The notes below the pieces were generated by a model. It was not told the DNA's origin and searched no databases. It saw only the letters and a list, made by a program, of their open reading frames with translations. 55,367 nt of DNA, from NCBI GenBank assembly GCA_937920635.1, contig CAKZUE010000073.1, forward strand, positions 1 to 55,367. The letters are read 5' to 3'. A program made the position numbers and the translations under genes. Shown here in pieces: positions 9,283 through 17,574 of this stretch (positions are counted from its first letter, which is position 1; every line of letters starts with the position of its first letter). This DNA comes from an uncultured Bryobacteraceae bacterium (lineage in GTDB: Bacteria > Acidobacteriota > Terriglobia > Bryobacterales > Bryobacteraceae).

Positions 9283-9309
9283 CATCAGGCGGACTGCCGC
9301 CTGCTGATG
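9283..9309 (+). terminator. Hairpin after the isomerase gene, possible terminator
   Basis: CATCAGGCGG pairs with CCGCCTGCTGATG around an ACTG loop, with one bulged C. It lies 29 nt past the stop at 9254. There is no T-run, so intrinsic termination is uncertain. Confidence 0.35.
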
Positions 9310-9367
9310 GGACTCCACGCCCTGCGGTTGGCGGAGGCAAAAGCGGTGGGAGTAGACTCCAGTTCGG

Positions 9368-10069
9368 ATGAATCCCCGCAGTTCGGTCTGGGTGGCAGGC
9401 GGCGACGGAACGCTTTTCCATCTGCTGTGCCGGCTTGCCCCTCCGTGGCCACCCATCGTGCTGATCCCCAACGGGCGGGGCAACGCGCTGGCGCGGGACA
9501 TCGGCATGGGACACGAGGCTTGCGTGGATGTGATCCGCGTCCGGGCGGCTCGGGTTGGCGGCGGGACGCTGGAGTGTTACTCTCTGTCCTCTGTGGGCCT
9601 GGGTTACCCGGCTGACGTCACCCGGCGCTCCTCTCCGCTTCGCTTTCTCCGGAGGTTCAGTTACGCCGGCGCGGCGCTGTTCACTGTGCCGCGGTGGCGG
9701 GAGTTCGAGATTTCACTGGATGGCGGCCCGCCCCGGCGCGCGCGGCTGCGCGGCGTGCTGGTGAACAGCACCCGGTACACGGGCGGATTCGAGGCGCTGC
9801 CTGCCTCGTCGAACTCGGACGGCGAGGCTGAGTGCCTGGAACTCACAGCCGGATACACGGCCCAGATGGCGCACAACCTCTCCGTGATCTCCGGCCTGCA
9901 TTGCTATGCGCCGGTGCGCGTGAGCCGCGTGCGGCGCGCGCATATCGCGCCAGCCGGGGCGCTGGAATTGATGATCGACGGCGAAATGCTGGGAGAGGTG
10001 GAAGCGATAGACCTGGAGGTGATGCACCGCGCCCTGCAGATCCGCATTGCGCGGTCTTTCGCCGGCTGA
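9368..10069 (+). CDS. Diacylglycerol/lipid kinase-like protein, short N-terminus
   Basis: It resembles the catalytic domain of bacterial diacylglycerol/sphingosine-type lipid kinases, which phosphorylate lipid alcohols with ATP. The GGDGT nucleotide motif is at residues 11-15, followed by IPNGRGNALARDIGM, which matches the family's P-G-x-x-N-x-x-A-R signature. The product has only 233 residues against roughly 290-320 for the family. The beta strands and NP-G-G segment that normally precede GGDGT are missing. An in-frame TAG at 9353 blocks extension, so this is either a natural minimal form or a 5'-truncated gene. The ribosome site is weak. It converges on the cysteine-cluster gene with 4 nt between stops. 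Confidence 0.72.
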   Translation: MNPRSSVWVAGGDGTLFHLLCRLAPPWPPIVLIPNGRGNALARDIGMGHEACVDVIRVRAARVGGGTLECYSLSSVGLGYPADVTRRSSPLRFLRRFSYAGAALFTVPRWREFEISLDGGPPRRARLRGVLVNSTRYTGGFEALPASSNSDGEAECLELTAGYTAQMAHNLSVISGLHCYAPVRVSRVRRAHIAPAGALELMIDGEMLGEVEAIDLEVMHRALQIRIARSFAG

Positions 10070-10073
10070 ATCG

Positions 10074-10706
10074 CTACGGGAGTTCCTCGGCGCGCTCCAG
10101 GGCGAACGCGATCAGCGTCTGTCCGTGCGCGCCGGTGGTTCGCTCCAGTTCTTCGAGCACCGCCGCCTCCACGCCGTCGGGATCGAAGTCCACGAGGCAG
10201 GCCTCGATCTGCTCCGGCAGCGCGCCCGCATAGCAGAGTTCGCAGTGGCCGAGCGCATCGCCCGCGGCGCGCACTGCGGGTCCGAAGGTGCGGCAGGTGA
10301 TGGGGCGCCATTCGTATAGCTCGCACGCGCCCGTCTCCGGATCGAGCGCCGGGCAGGGATCGTCGCCGGCGCGCTCGTGGAACGCCTCTTCTTCCTCCTC
10401 AACATCGGAGAGCACTCCGGTGGCGGCGTCGCCGGGAAAGAAGAGCCGGTAGCGGGCTGCCGCTTCGCGCGCCCGATCGAGGACACGCTGCGCGCGAACT
10501 GGGTCAGCCTCGCGCAGCCGCTTCCACCCGGCGCGCAGGCGCATGGCGTCGAGCTGCGTGATGGAGAAGGTCCCCATGCAGCACTGCGTGCATCCCAGCC
10601 GGCAGGCGAGCCAGTCGCCGCTGCGGCGCGCGGCTTCCGCCATGTTCTGGTCGACGATCCGCACGAGAGTCCGGTCGAGAGCCCGGATTCTGTCTGGCCC
10701 GCTCAT
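10074..10706 (-). CDS. YkgJ-family cysteine cluster protein
   Basis: This 210-residue protein has the CxxxCxxCC signature of the YkgJ/zinc- or iron-chelating cluster family at C35, C39, C42 and C43 (ACRLGCTQCCMG). Further paired cysteines follow in CPALDPETGACELYEWRPITC and HCELC. The family is thought to bind a metal or Fe-S centre; its substrate is not established. An acidic run DVEEEEEAF is visible mid-protein. The start ATG overlaps the stop of the upstream glycosyltransferase gene by 4 nt, so it is the last gene of the polysaccharide operon, which may mean nothing more than position. Confidence 0.82.
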   Translation of the reverse strand: MSGPDRIRALDRTLVRIVDQNMAEAARRSGDWLACRLGCTQCCMGTFSITQLDAMRLRAGWKRLREADPVRAQRVLDRAREAAARYRLFFPGDAATGVLSDVEEEEEAFHERAGDDPCPALDPETGACELYEWRPITCRTFGPAVRAAGDALGHCELCYAGALPEQIEACLVDFDPDGVEAAVLEELERTTGAHGQTLIAFALERAEELP

Positions 10707-13036
10707 TGCGCCGGTCTCTTGCGAAGGATCGCTTCCCGGTAGCTCTCCACCAGGCGTTGCGCCATCAGGCGCGCGTCGTGGTGCTGTTCCACATGATGCC
10801 GCGCCCGGCGCGCCATGGCGGTTGCCTCTTCGGGGCGCCGGAACAATTCCAATATCTTTTGTGCGAACTCCGCCGGGTCATCGGCCAGGCGGCAAACCGC
10901 ACGGTCCTCCCGCGCCAGCCCTTCCGCGCCCAGCCGCGTGGACACGCACGGAATACCGGCGGCGAACGCTTCCAGCAATTTGACGCGCACGCCGGATCCG
11001 CTCAGAATCGGGCAGGCGAACACGGCGTAGCGGCCGAGCGCATCGCGCACGTCGGGCACGAATCCCACTACCCGGACCGCCCCGCCGAGATCGGGGAGCG
11101 TGTGGCCTTCGGGCGCATCCGAGCCGACGACATATAACCGCGCGCCCGGTTCCTGGCGCAGCACTTGCGGCATCACGCGTTGGATCAGCCACTCGAGAGC
11201 TTCGAGATTCGGGCGGTGGCGGAAACTGCCGAGGAAGAGGACGCTGAGCGGCTCGCGTCCGTCCGGGCGGAATTCGTACGCCGAGACGTCAATGCCGGCG
11301 CGCAGGTCATGGCGCACGCGTCCGTCGAGTTCGGGCAGGTAGGAGAGCAGGTACCGCGTGTTTTCCTCCGTGCATGTCTGAACCAGATCCAGCCGCGGCA
11401 GCATCCGGAGTTCCCAGTGCAGCGCACGGAGATACTCGAAGCCCGCCCTGGCGCGTTCGAGCCATCCCATGCTCTTCAACGCGCGCGCGATCGACTGGAA
11501 GTATATGTCGTGCTCAAACAGCGCCCACACGAGCCGCCGGTGCGGGGCGGCGTATTGCGCCATCTGCGTGTATTCGAGCTGAACGACGTCGATGCCGTGC
11601 AGGAACACCTGCCGGTGCATGAGCCACTCGAGTTCGGCGTCGGCGAACTCGCGGACGGCGAAAGGCGTGATGGAGCCCGCGCCGCGTGTCTTGCCCTGCC
11701 TGCGGAGCAGAAACTCGAGAGACGCCAGCTCGCCGCGCAGAGCCTCGTGCGGCGGCTGCTCGTGCGCGGCATCCAACAGCACGATCAGATGCAGGTCCAC
11801 CAGGCGCCTGAGCTGCTCCACGGCGTGATACATGAAGACGCCTCCGCCGTGAACGGGCGGAAGGATCGGATACGGCGACACCATGAGAACGCGCGGCGGA
11901 TCGTGCGGCGGAGTCTCGTCGAAGCGGTCGCGGAACCAGGCGCCCAGCGGGCGGCGGAAGGCTTCGGTGTCGCTCACCTCGGCCTCTGCGCGCGCCTGCC
12001 AGCGCGCGCGCATCGCCGCAGGGAGGCGGAGGAATGCGCCCCAGAGCGCGGGGAGGCTCGCGCGTTCGAGCGATTCTCCCCCGAGCCAGCTCGCCAGGGC
12101 GCCTGCCCAGCCGTGGAAGAAATGGCCGGCGAGCCGGCCCGGCTCGTGAATGTTCTTCCAGGCGAAGAGCACGAAGTTGCGGCGGATGACGTTCTCGATA
12201 TAGGCGCGAGAGAAGGTTTTTCCAATGGTGCCGCGGTGCTCGTGCCAGACGTGGCTGGCCGGTTGATAGAGCACTTTCCAGCCGCGCTTCCAGGCGCGGT
12301 AGCCGAGGTCGGTGTCTTCCAGATAGAAGGGGCGGAGCAGTTCGTCGAATCCGCCGAGCTCGAGGAACTTGCGGCGGTCGAAGGCGCAGGAGCCGCCGCC
12401 ACCGTAAAAGCATGGGAACAGGCGGTCCACCTGAGCGTCTTCCCGGTGACGCACGCGAAGCATGCCATGTGACCAGGAGCCTTGCGTGAGACCGGTCTCC
12501 TCGCGGCGCTTGCCGGGATCGCCGAAAAAGATCTGGCAGCTTACGGCGAAGACGTCCGGCTGTGTGAAGCCCTCCAGCAGCGGGGCGAGAAAGTCCTCCG
12601 CCACTCTCATGTCGCTGTTGAGGAGAACGACGATGTCGTTTTTCGCGGCGCGGAAGCCAGCATTGGAGCCGCCACCGAAACCGAGATTCACGGGCAATGC
12701 GAGCAGGCGGACTTCGGGGAATTGCGCGCGGACGAAGTCGGCGCTTCCGTCAGTGGAGCCGTTGTCGACGACGATGATCTCGTTGTCCGCGTGGCCGCGC
12801 ATGGCGCGGATGAGCGGCGGGAGGTACTTTTCCAGTAGATCGCGGCCGTTCCAGTTGGGAATGACGACGCTGGCCGCATGACGCCGGGGCAGGGAATCGT
12901 GGCGTGGCCTCGGCCTTCCTGCGAGCTTCCAGGCTGCATCGGTGAGAAGCAATGCCAGCCAGGACAGGGGCACAAAGAAGGCCGAAAAGAGGGCGAGCGG
13001 CAACTGCGTGATCAGGCGGGCGATGGTCGGCCACAT
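10703..13036 (-). CDS. Two-domain glycosyltransferase (GT2-GT4 fusion)
   Basis: This 777-residue fusion carries two glycosyltransferase modules. Residues 8-33 are hydrophobic and probably anchor it to the membrane. Residues about 55-330 form a GT-A, family 2 type domain (ASVVIPNWNGRDLL, EIIVVDNGSTDGS, VVLLNSDM as the DxD-equivalent, and YLEDTDLGYRAWKRGW). Residues about 370-777 form a GT-B, family 4 type domain (MVSPYPILPPVHGGG, LFLGSFRHRPN, then SGSGVRVKLLEAFAAGIP). It probably adds two successive sugars to a surface glycan; the sugars cannot be predicted. It starts 3 nt after the methyltransferase stop and overlaps the next gene by 4 nt. Confidence 0.88.
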   Translation of the reverse strand: MWPTIARLITQLPLALFSAFFVPLSWLALLLTDAAWKLAGRPRPRHDSLPRRHAASVVIPNWNGRDLLEKYLPPLIRAMRGHADNEIIVVDNGSTDGSADFVRAQFPEVRLLALPVNLGFGGGSNAGFRAAKNDIVVLLNSDMRVAEDFLAPLLEGFTQPDVFAVSCQIFFGDPGKRREETGLTQGSWSHGMLRVRHREDAQVDRLFPCFYGGGGSCAFDRRKFLELGGFDELLRPFYLEDTDLGYRAWKRGWKVLYQPASHVWHEHRGTIGKTFSRAYIENVIRRNFVLFAWKNIHEPGRLAGHFFHGWAGALASWLGGESLERASLPALWGAFLRLPAAMRARWQARAEAEVSDTEAFRRPLGAWFRDRFDETPPHDPPRVLMVSPYPILPPVHGGGVFMYHAVEQLRRLVDLHLIVLLDAAHEQPPHEALRGELASLEFLLRRQGKTRGAGSITPFAVREFADAELEWLMHRQVFLHGIDVVQLEYTQMAQYAAPHRRLVWALFEHDIYFQSIARALKSMGWLERARAGFEYLRALHWELRMLPRLDLVQTCTEENTRYLLSYLPELDGRVRHDLRAGIDVSAYEFRPDGREPLSVLFLGSFRHRPNLEALEWLIQRVMPQVLRQEPGARLYVVGSDAPEGHTLPDLGGAVRVVGFVPDVRDALGRYAVFACPILSGSGVRVKLLEAFAAGIPCVSTRLGAEGLAREDRAVCRLADDPAEFAQKILELFRRPEEATAMARRARHHVEQHHDARLMAQRLVESYREAILRKRPAQ

Positions 13037-13039
13037 GGA

Positions 13040-14353
13040 CTACTCGAATTGCGGACCCACGCCAAGCTTCCGGCCGAGCCGCACCCAGCGTGAAGCGCGC
13101 AGCGTGCCCAGCGCCTGTTCCAGCTCCTGCACGCGGGCGTCCAGCGACTGGGCCCATTGCGTGCGCTCGACGACGCGCGCTTCCGCTTCGTCCAGGAGTT
13201 TCACGCAGCGCGTGAGTTCCTCCAGCCGGGCGTTGTGGTCTGCGGCAAGCGCTTCAAGCGTGGCCTGCGACTCGCGGATCTGCGCCTCGTAGGCATCTAC
13301 CGCCGTTGCGGCGGCGCGTTGCTGCTGTTCCAGCTCCTCCTGGAGTTGGAGGATGCGCTGTTGCGCCTGCTCGAGCTGCGCCTGGAGTTGCAGGGCCCAT
13401 TCGGTCTGCGCACGCATTTCCTCCTGAAGTTGAAGGATGCGCTGTTGCGCCTGCTCGAGCTGCGCCTGAAGTTGCAGGGCCCATTCGGTCTGCGCACGCA
13501 TTTCTTCCAGGGTCCTGTCGTGCTCGTCCTTCAGGCTGGCGTGCGACTGCTTCAGATCTTCCAACCACTGGTCCTTCTGTTTCAGCTCGCCCTCGAGCTT
13601 GCGGATGTGGGCCTCGCGCTCGCGCAGCAGGTTGGCCGATGACGGCAGGTAGACATAGAAGGGCGCGCCGGTCTGCGGAGCGGCGGCGCAGACGGCCACG
13701 AAAAAGTGGCTGGTTTCGGGATCGGGAGGTTGGGAGCCTTGGGCGAGTTCCGCTGCGGCGGGACCGGCGGGAGCGAGCGGGGAAAACGTGATCGCGCCGG
13801 AATGATTCTGGAGATAAACGGCGGTGGAGGGGAAGAACTCTTCCAGTGCGGCGCGGAACTCGGCATAGTCGAACTCGCGGACATGATAGGGGTTCGGGCC
13901 GGCGATAGCGCGTGTTTCAGCGTAGTAGAGGCGGTTTGGCGTGGAGATGATGAACTGGCCCCCCGGCGCGAGCAGGCGGCGCGCTTCGCGGAGAAGGGCT
14001 CGCCAATCGTCGAGATGTTCGATCACTTCAAAAGCGACGATGAGGTCGAAAGAAGCGTCGCGGAAGGGGATCTGTTCGGCGCGGGCGGCGAGGAAGGCGA
14101 GGTTGGGCTGCGCGTAAGCGCGGCGCGCGGCTTGCACCGCCTCCAGCGAGATGTCCAGAGCGGCGACGAAACTGGCCTGCGCCGCCAGCGCCGCGCTGCC
14201 ATAGCCCGCGCCGCAGGCGGCGTCGAGCACGCGTTTGTGTCGTGCGAGACGGCAGGCAAACGCGTAGCGGGCCATGTGCTCGTGGAACAGGTCCTCCTCG
14301 ACCTGCCCTGGAATGATGCGTTCGCCGGTGAATTCCAGGTGCGGTTCAGACAC
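13040..14353 (-). CDS. SAM-dependent methyltransferase with C-terminal coiled coil
   Basis: Residues about 1-170 form a class I methyltransferase (VLDAACGAGYGSAAL as motif I, DLIVAFEVIEHL as the motif II region). Residues about 235-410 are a long Gln/Glu/Leu-rich coiled coil containing an internal 28-residue tandem duplication (EEMRAQTEWALQLQAQLEQA and onward, twice). Methyltransferase-coiled-coil proteins next to Wzt-type ATPases act as chain terminators or length rulers, for example WbdD in O9a antigen synthesis. A similar role here is an inference from architecture and neighbourhood. The start overlaps the stop of the ABC ATPase gene by 8 nt. No kinase domain like that of WbdD is seen. Confidence 0.85.
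   Translation of the reverse strand: MSEPHLEFTGERIIPGQVEEDLFHEHMARYAFACRLARHKRVLDAACGAGYGSAALAAQASFVAALDISLEAVQAARRAYAQPNLAFLAARAEQIPFRDASFDLIVAFEVIEHLDDWRALLREARRLLAPGGQFIISTPNRLYYAETRAIAGPNPYHVREFDYAEFRAALEEFFPSTAVYLQNHSGAITFSPLAPAGPAAAELAQGSQPPDPETSHFFVAVCAAAPQTGAPFYVYLPSSANLLREREAHIRKLEGELKQKDQWLEDLKQSHASLKDEHDRTLEEMRAQTEWALQLQAQLEQAQQRILQLQEEMRAQTEWALQLQAQLEQAQQRILQLQEELEQQQRAAATAVDAYEAQIRESQATLEALAADHNARLEELTRCVKLLDEAEARVVERTQWAQSLDARVQELEQALGTLRASRWVRLGRKLGVGPQFE
13337..13505. repeat. 84-bp in-frame tandem duplication
   Basis: Two nearly identical copies with a period of 84 bp begin at 13351 and 13435 and differ by only a few bases. They encode two 28-residue (four-heptad) units of the coiled coil. 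The near identity at DNA level implies a recent duplication or an active slippage locus. Confidence 0.93.
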
Positions 14354-15653
14354 GCGGCGCCTCCTCCGGTGAAGGCTTCAGGAGGCGGCTGTTGAGCTCT
14401 ACCTTGCAGGGCAGGTGCAGGTAGCCGTACACGGGGCCCTCGGCGTGGCCCATCTGCAGGGTGAGGGCGTTGTCGATCCAGTCGCACATGCGGTAGGTGA
14501 TGAGGTCGCCGTCGGCGATGGCGGGCGAGAAAGAGAACGACGCGGGGTAGAGGACGGGTAATTGCCAGTGGAAGTCGACCGTGTAGATGTCTCCGGCAGC
14601 CATGGGCGGCAGGACGCAGCCCTCGCGGGTGGAGTTGGTTCCGGCGAAGTCCATGCCGAGATGGTTGCGGAACATGAATCCGACGTTGGGTTGCGCGAGA
14701 GGCTCGCGCGCGCAGACGGAGATGCGCACGACGATGGGTTCGCCAGGCTGGAGCAGGCCGAGCTTGCGTCCGTAAGGATCGAGGACGGCGATGCCGAGCA
14801 CTTCAGCGCGCCCGTCTCCGTAACGGTGATCGATGTTGGGGATTTCGGTGACGATTTCAGGAGCGGTGACGGCTTGGTCGCGCTTCGGCGCTTCCTGGCT
14901 GCGAAGCCGCAGGTAGGCGGTGTCCTTCTCAGCCATCGCGGCCAGGTATTGCGCCACGACACGATCGGTTTCGCCTATGGCTCGGATGCGGCCTCCATCC
15001 AGCCACATGGTGCGGTCGCCGAGGGCCTTCACGTCTCCGGCGGCATGCGAAACGAAGAGGATTGTGACGCCGCGCTGGCGGAGCTCGTGGACCTTGCGCA
15101 TGCAGCGCTGACGGAAATAAATGTCGCCAACGGCGAGCGCTTCGTCGACGATCAGGATTTCCGGCTCGGTGTGAATGGCGACAGAGAAAGCCAGGCGCAC
15201 GAGCATGCCGCTCGAATAAGTCTTCACTGGTTGGTCGATGAAGTGGCCGATTTCGGCGAAGGCCTCGACTTGGGGAAAGATGCGGTCGATTTCGGCGCTG
15301 GAAAAGCCGAGAATGGCGGCGTTGAGGTAGACGTTATCGCGCCCGGTGAATTCCGGATTGAAGCCGGAGCCGAGTTCGAGCAGGGCGGAGACGCGGCCGC
15401 GCACTTCAACCGTTCCTTGCGTTGGAGCGAGGATGCCGGCGACGATCTGGAGCAGCGTGCTCTTGCCGGAGCCGTTTTCACCGACGATGCAAAAGGTTTC
15501 GCCGCGGGCGACGTCGAAAGAGACATCGCGCAGCGCCCAGAAATCCTCGTGATACCGGCGGCGGTGGAAGGTGAGCAATTCCTTCAGGCGATCGCGCGGC
15601 GAGGCGTAGATCGGGTAACTTTTGCTAACGCCTTGAAATGAGATGAGGCTCAC
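14346..15653 (-). CDS. Polysaccharide ABC exporter ATPase (Wzt-type)
   Basis: This is the ATP-binding subunit of an O-antigen/teichoic-acid-type ABC exporter. From GTG at 15653 the protein has 435 residues, with Walker A GENGSGKST at 58-66, signature YSSGM at 146-150, Walker B ILIVDEA at 166-172 and the H-loop region ILFVSHAAGD. Residues about 255-435 match the Wzt C-terminal carbohydrate-binding domain in position and beta-rich character. The frame stays open to 15968, but that extension is Arg/Pro-rich and unlike the family, so I start where the typical SLISFQGVSKSYPI begins. No Wzm permease gene lies in the window. Confidence 0.88.
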   Translation of the reverse strand: MSLISFQGVSKSYPIYASPRDRLKELLTFHRRRYHEDFWALRDVSFDVARGETFCIVGENGSGKSTLLQIVAGILAPTQGTVEVRGRVSALLELGSGFNPEFTGRDNVYLNAAILGFSSAEIDRIFPQVEAFAEIGHFIDQPVKTYSSGMLVRLAFSVAIHTEPEILIVDEALAVGDIYFRQRCMRKVHELRQRGVTILFVSHAAGDVKALGDRTMWLDGGRIRAIGETDRVVAQYLAAMAEKDTAYLRLRSQEAPKRDQAVTAPEIVTEIPNIDHRYGDGRAEVLGIAVLDPYGRKLGLLQPGEPIVVRISVCAREPLAQPNVGFMFRNHLGMDFAGTNSTREGCVLPPMAAGDIYTVDFHWQLPVLYPASFSFSPAIADGDLITYRMCDWIDNALTLQMGHAEGPVYGYLHLPCKVELNSRLLKPSPEEAPRV

Positions 15654-16262
15654 AACGGTGCGGGGCGCGCGCCGGCGGAAGCGGGCACGCACACCTCTGA
15701 CTGTAACGCAATTCAGTAGCGAATGGTGCGGAGGGGGCGGGGAACCTGGCGGAGTTCGGGGCGCACCCCAATCGTTCCGGCGAAAAGACGAGCCTGCCTG
15801 CGACAGGGGAGTTGCCAAAGCAGCCGCTCCAACGCGGCGTGACCGTATTGAGGCGAAACTCAGGGAGGAGATTGTGTTGCCTGTCGCAATGAGAACGGCG
15901 GGCGGGCGGCGGCGAGCGCCGGGATTTCGGCACTTGAGGCCACTCGAGAAATACGCTGGCAAGGGCAAGCGTGACAGGGGGAAGCGGCAGGTAGGAACCG
16001 GCGGCGAGCTCAGCGCCGGAACGGATACTATAAGCGTTTGAAAAGAAAAGATTTAATGATCAGAGCACATCTTACTGGCTAGGTTTTCCAAGCCATCGCC
16101 GCACATAAAGCGAGGGCGACCGCCAGTTCCTGACCCGCTGGTTGTCAGCAGTGCCAACTCAACCTCTGTTGCCGCGCGCGTTGAACCTCTTTTGTGGCGG
16201 TGCAAGTTCCGCGCGCCTGGACTCTCAACTGCGAGCCCCATGGACGCTGGAGGCGCACGCAC

Positions 16263-16300
16263 GGGCGGGTTAGCTAGCTGGTAGCCGCCCTGTCTTGTGG
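16263..16300 (+). pseudogene. Possible tRNA 5'-half remnant
   Basis: The stretch starts GGGCGGGTTAGCTAGCTGG and continues through CTTGTGGTC. It resembles an acceptor, D-arm and anticodon region with small deletions, but no T-arm or 3' acceptor follows. It may be a decayed tRNA or chance similarity. Confidence 0.25.
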
Positions 16301-16331
16301 TCTATTTCGATGATTGAACCTCCTCGGTTGA

Positions 16332-16348
16332 CCCGGTTTTCAACCGGG
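16332..16348. repeat. Short perfect hairpin
   Basis: CCCGGTT pairs with AACCGGG around a TTC loop. The same region can alternatively pair CGGTTGA (16325-16331) with TCAACCG (16340-16346), so two mutually exclusive stems exist. Its function is unknown. Confidence 0.4.
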
Positions 16349-16498
16349 CATCTGCCGGCATGAGCGCCCGCGGCGTCTGCCGGGCGAGTCCGGCTCCCTG
16401 GGGGAACCGTTCTCTGCCTCAAATATGCACCCGTTTAGAACCAGAGTCAAGAGTCTTATTGACGCTGACGGAGGCGAGACCGGGAGAGACAGCGTGCG

Positions 16499-16528
16499 TT
16501 GACAGGCCACGCACTGAGCCCATAAGCT
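16499..16528 (+). promoter_or_regulatory. Promoter of tRNA-Met
   Basis: A perfect -35 TTGACA (16499-16504) is followed after 16-18 nt by a weak -10 (CATAAG/TAAGCT, 16521-16528). The predicted start is a few nt before the tRNA at 16540. Confidence 0.55.
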
Positions 16529-16539
16529 GAAAGAAGAGT

Positions 16540-16615
16540 GCCGGTGTAGCTCAGTGGTTAGAGCGACGGTCTCATAATCCGTAGGTCGTAGGTTCAAATC
16601 CTACCGCCGGCACCA
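16540..16615 (+). tRNA. tRNA-Met (anticodon CAT)
   Basis: This is a 76-nt cloverleaf with acceptor GCCGGTG/CGCCGGC, discriminator A and an encoded CCA. The anticodon CAT is at 16573-16575. The first base pair is Watson-Crick, which excludes an initiator tRNA-fMet. The CTCATAATCC anticodon arm fits an elongator tRNA-Met, but a lysidine-modified tRNA-Ile(CAT) cannot be formally excluded. It converges on parB. Confidence 0.94.
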
Positions 16616-16640
16616 CTCCCTGTTTCGCCAGTCGCTGAAG

Positions 16641-16655
16641 CCGGGAAAATCCCGG
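16641..16655. terminator. Small hairpin between tRNA-Met and parB
   Basis: CCGGGA-AAA-TCCCGG lies in the 47-nt gap between the convergent tRNA-Met and parB ends, so it may terminate both. There is no T-run on either side. Confidence 0.35.
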
Positions 16656-16662
16656 TCTCGCG

Positions 16663-17574
16663 CTAGTCCCGGACAATGACGTCGTAAATGCGGGCGAGAT
16701 CCTCTTGTGAGTAATACTCGATTTCGATGCGGCCGCGCTGGTCGTCACGTGCGATGATACGCACCCGCGTGCCAAGCACGCGTTCAAGCTGGTCGATGGC
16801 TGCGCGGACATTGGGATCGCGATCGAGGGCGGGCGGTTCGGCTGGGCCTTCTGGAGGAGTGGACAGGGATTTCTGAACGGCGCGCTCCACCTGGCGGACG
16901 GACATGGCGCCATCGGCGGCCTTGTGCGCCAGGGCGACCTGCTGTTCGGCCGATTCCAGGGCGAGTAGGGCACGGGCGTGGCCCATGGAGAGGCGTTGTT
17001 CGGCCAGCAGCTGCTGCACCTCGAGCGGAAGCCGGAGCAGGCGCAGCATATTGGTGATGGTGGAGCGATCCTTGCCGGTGCGCTGTGCGATCTGTTCGTG
17101 GGAAAGACGGAACTCGCGGTGGAGGCGCTCGAAGGCGTGGGCGACCTCGATGGGGTTGAGATCCTCGCGTTGGATATTCTCTATGAGGGTGATCTCCATG
17201 AGGCGGTCATCGGCGAACTCCTGAACCACGACGGGGACGTCGTGGAAACCGGCGAGGCGGGCGGCGCGGAGGCGGCGTTCGCCGGCGACGAGCTGATAGC
17301 CTTCGCGGGCGGGGCGGACGATGAGGGGCTGAATGATGCCGTTCTCGCGGATGGATTGAGCGAGCTCTTGGAGGCCTTCGGGGGAGAAAGTGGAGCGCGG
17401 CTGGAGTGGATTGGGATGGATCGCATCGATTGAGACGCGCATGGGACCTGTCGGCGCCGGATGCTGGGCGGCGGCAGGGGCGGGGGCGGGCTGGGGCGCG
17501 GTGCGATTGGCGGGGATGAGGGAGGAGAGGCCCCGGCCGAGGGCCTTACGCGACGGTTCCTTGGCGTTGGTCAT
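16663..17574 (-). CDS. parB: Chromosome partitioning protein ParB
   Basis: ParB is a CTPase clamp that loads at parS and spreads to segregate origins. The 303-residue product has an N-terminal [11 protein letters not shown] tag that contacts ParA, then a Pro/Ala-rich linker. It carries the catalytic [12 protein letters not shown] motif, the [12 protein letters not shown] motif, a helix-turn-helix ([18 protein letters not shown]) and a C-terminal dimerisation segment. Its start lies inside the 3' end of parA (29-nt overlap). Two parS sites sit upstream of parA. Confidence 0.97.
   Translation of the reverse strand: MTNAKEPSRKALGRGLSSLIPANRTAPQPAPAPAAAQHPAPTGPMRVSIDAIHPNPLQPRSTFSPEGLQELAQSIRENGIIQPLIVRPAREGYQLVAGERRLRAARLAGFHDVPVVVQEFADDRLMEITLIENIQREDLNPIEVAHAFERLHREFRLSHEQIAQRTGKDRSTITNMLRLLRLPLEVQQLLAEQRLSMGHARALLALESAEQQVALAHKAADGAMSVRQVERAVQKSLSTPPEGPAEPPALDRDPNVRAAIDQLERVLGTRVRIIARDDQRGRIEIEYYSQEDLARIYDVIVRD

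Larger units (their letters stand above)
15654..16498. other. Non-coding gap of about 845 nt
   Basis: I see no convincing gene. Open frames here are Arg/Pro-rich and lack ribosome sites. A minus-strand -10-like TATAGT (16027-16032) could serve the ABC ATPase operon with a leader of over 300 nt. An AT-rich patch lies at 16020-16080. A tRNA-like half-sequence lies at 16263-16300, and a short perfect hairpin (CCCGGTT-TTC-AACCGGG) at 16332-16348. Confidence 0.5.

Noticed and set aside
13337-13505. Direct repeats considered as a CRISPR or minisatellite
   Set aside because: There are only two contiguous in-frame copies with no spacers; it is a coding duplication.
10074-15653. Horizontal acquisition of the polysaccharide operon
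   Set aside because: Base composition looks like the surroundings, and no integrase, direct repeats or tRNA junction was seen, so there is no direct support.
15654-15968. Upstream extension of the Wzt-type ATPase
   Set aside because: The extra 105 residues are Arg/Pro/Ser-rich and precede the point where all relatives begin.
15643-16041. A 132-codon plus-strand frame in the gap before tRNA-Met
   Set aside because: It has an Arg/Gly-rich composition and no ribosome site, and it overlaps the ABC ATPase 5' end.
16340-16597. An 85-codon minus-strand frame starting MNLRPTDYETVALTTELHRH
   Set aside because: It is the well-known false translation of the antisense of a tRNA gene (tRNA-Met here).
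17466-17496. G-quadruplex-like G-runs inside parB
   Set aside because: They are explained by the Pro/Ala codons of the ParB linker read on the opposite strand.
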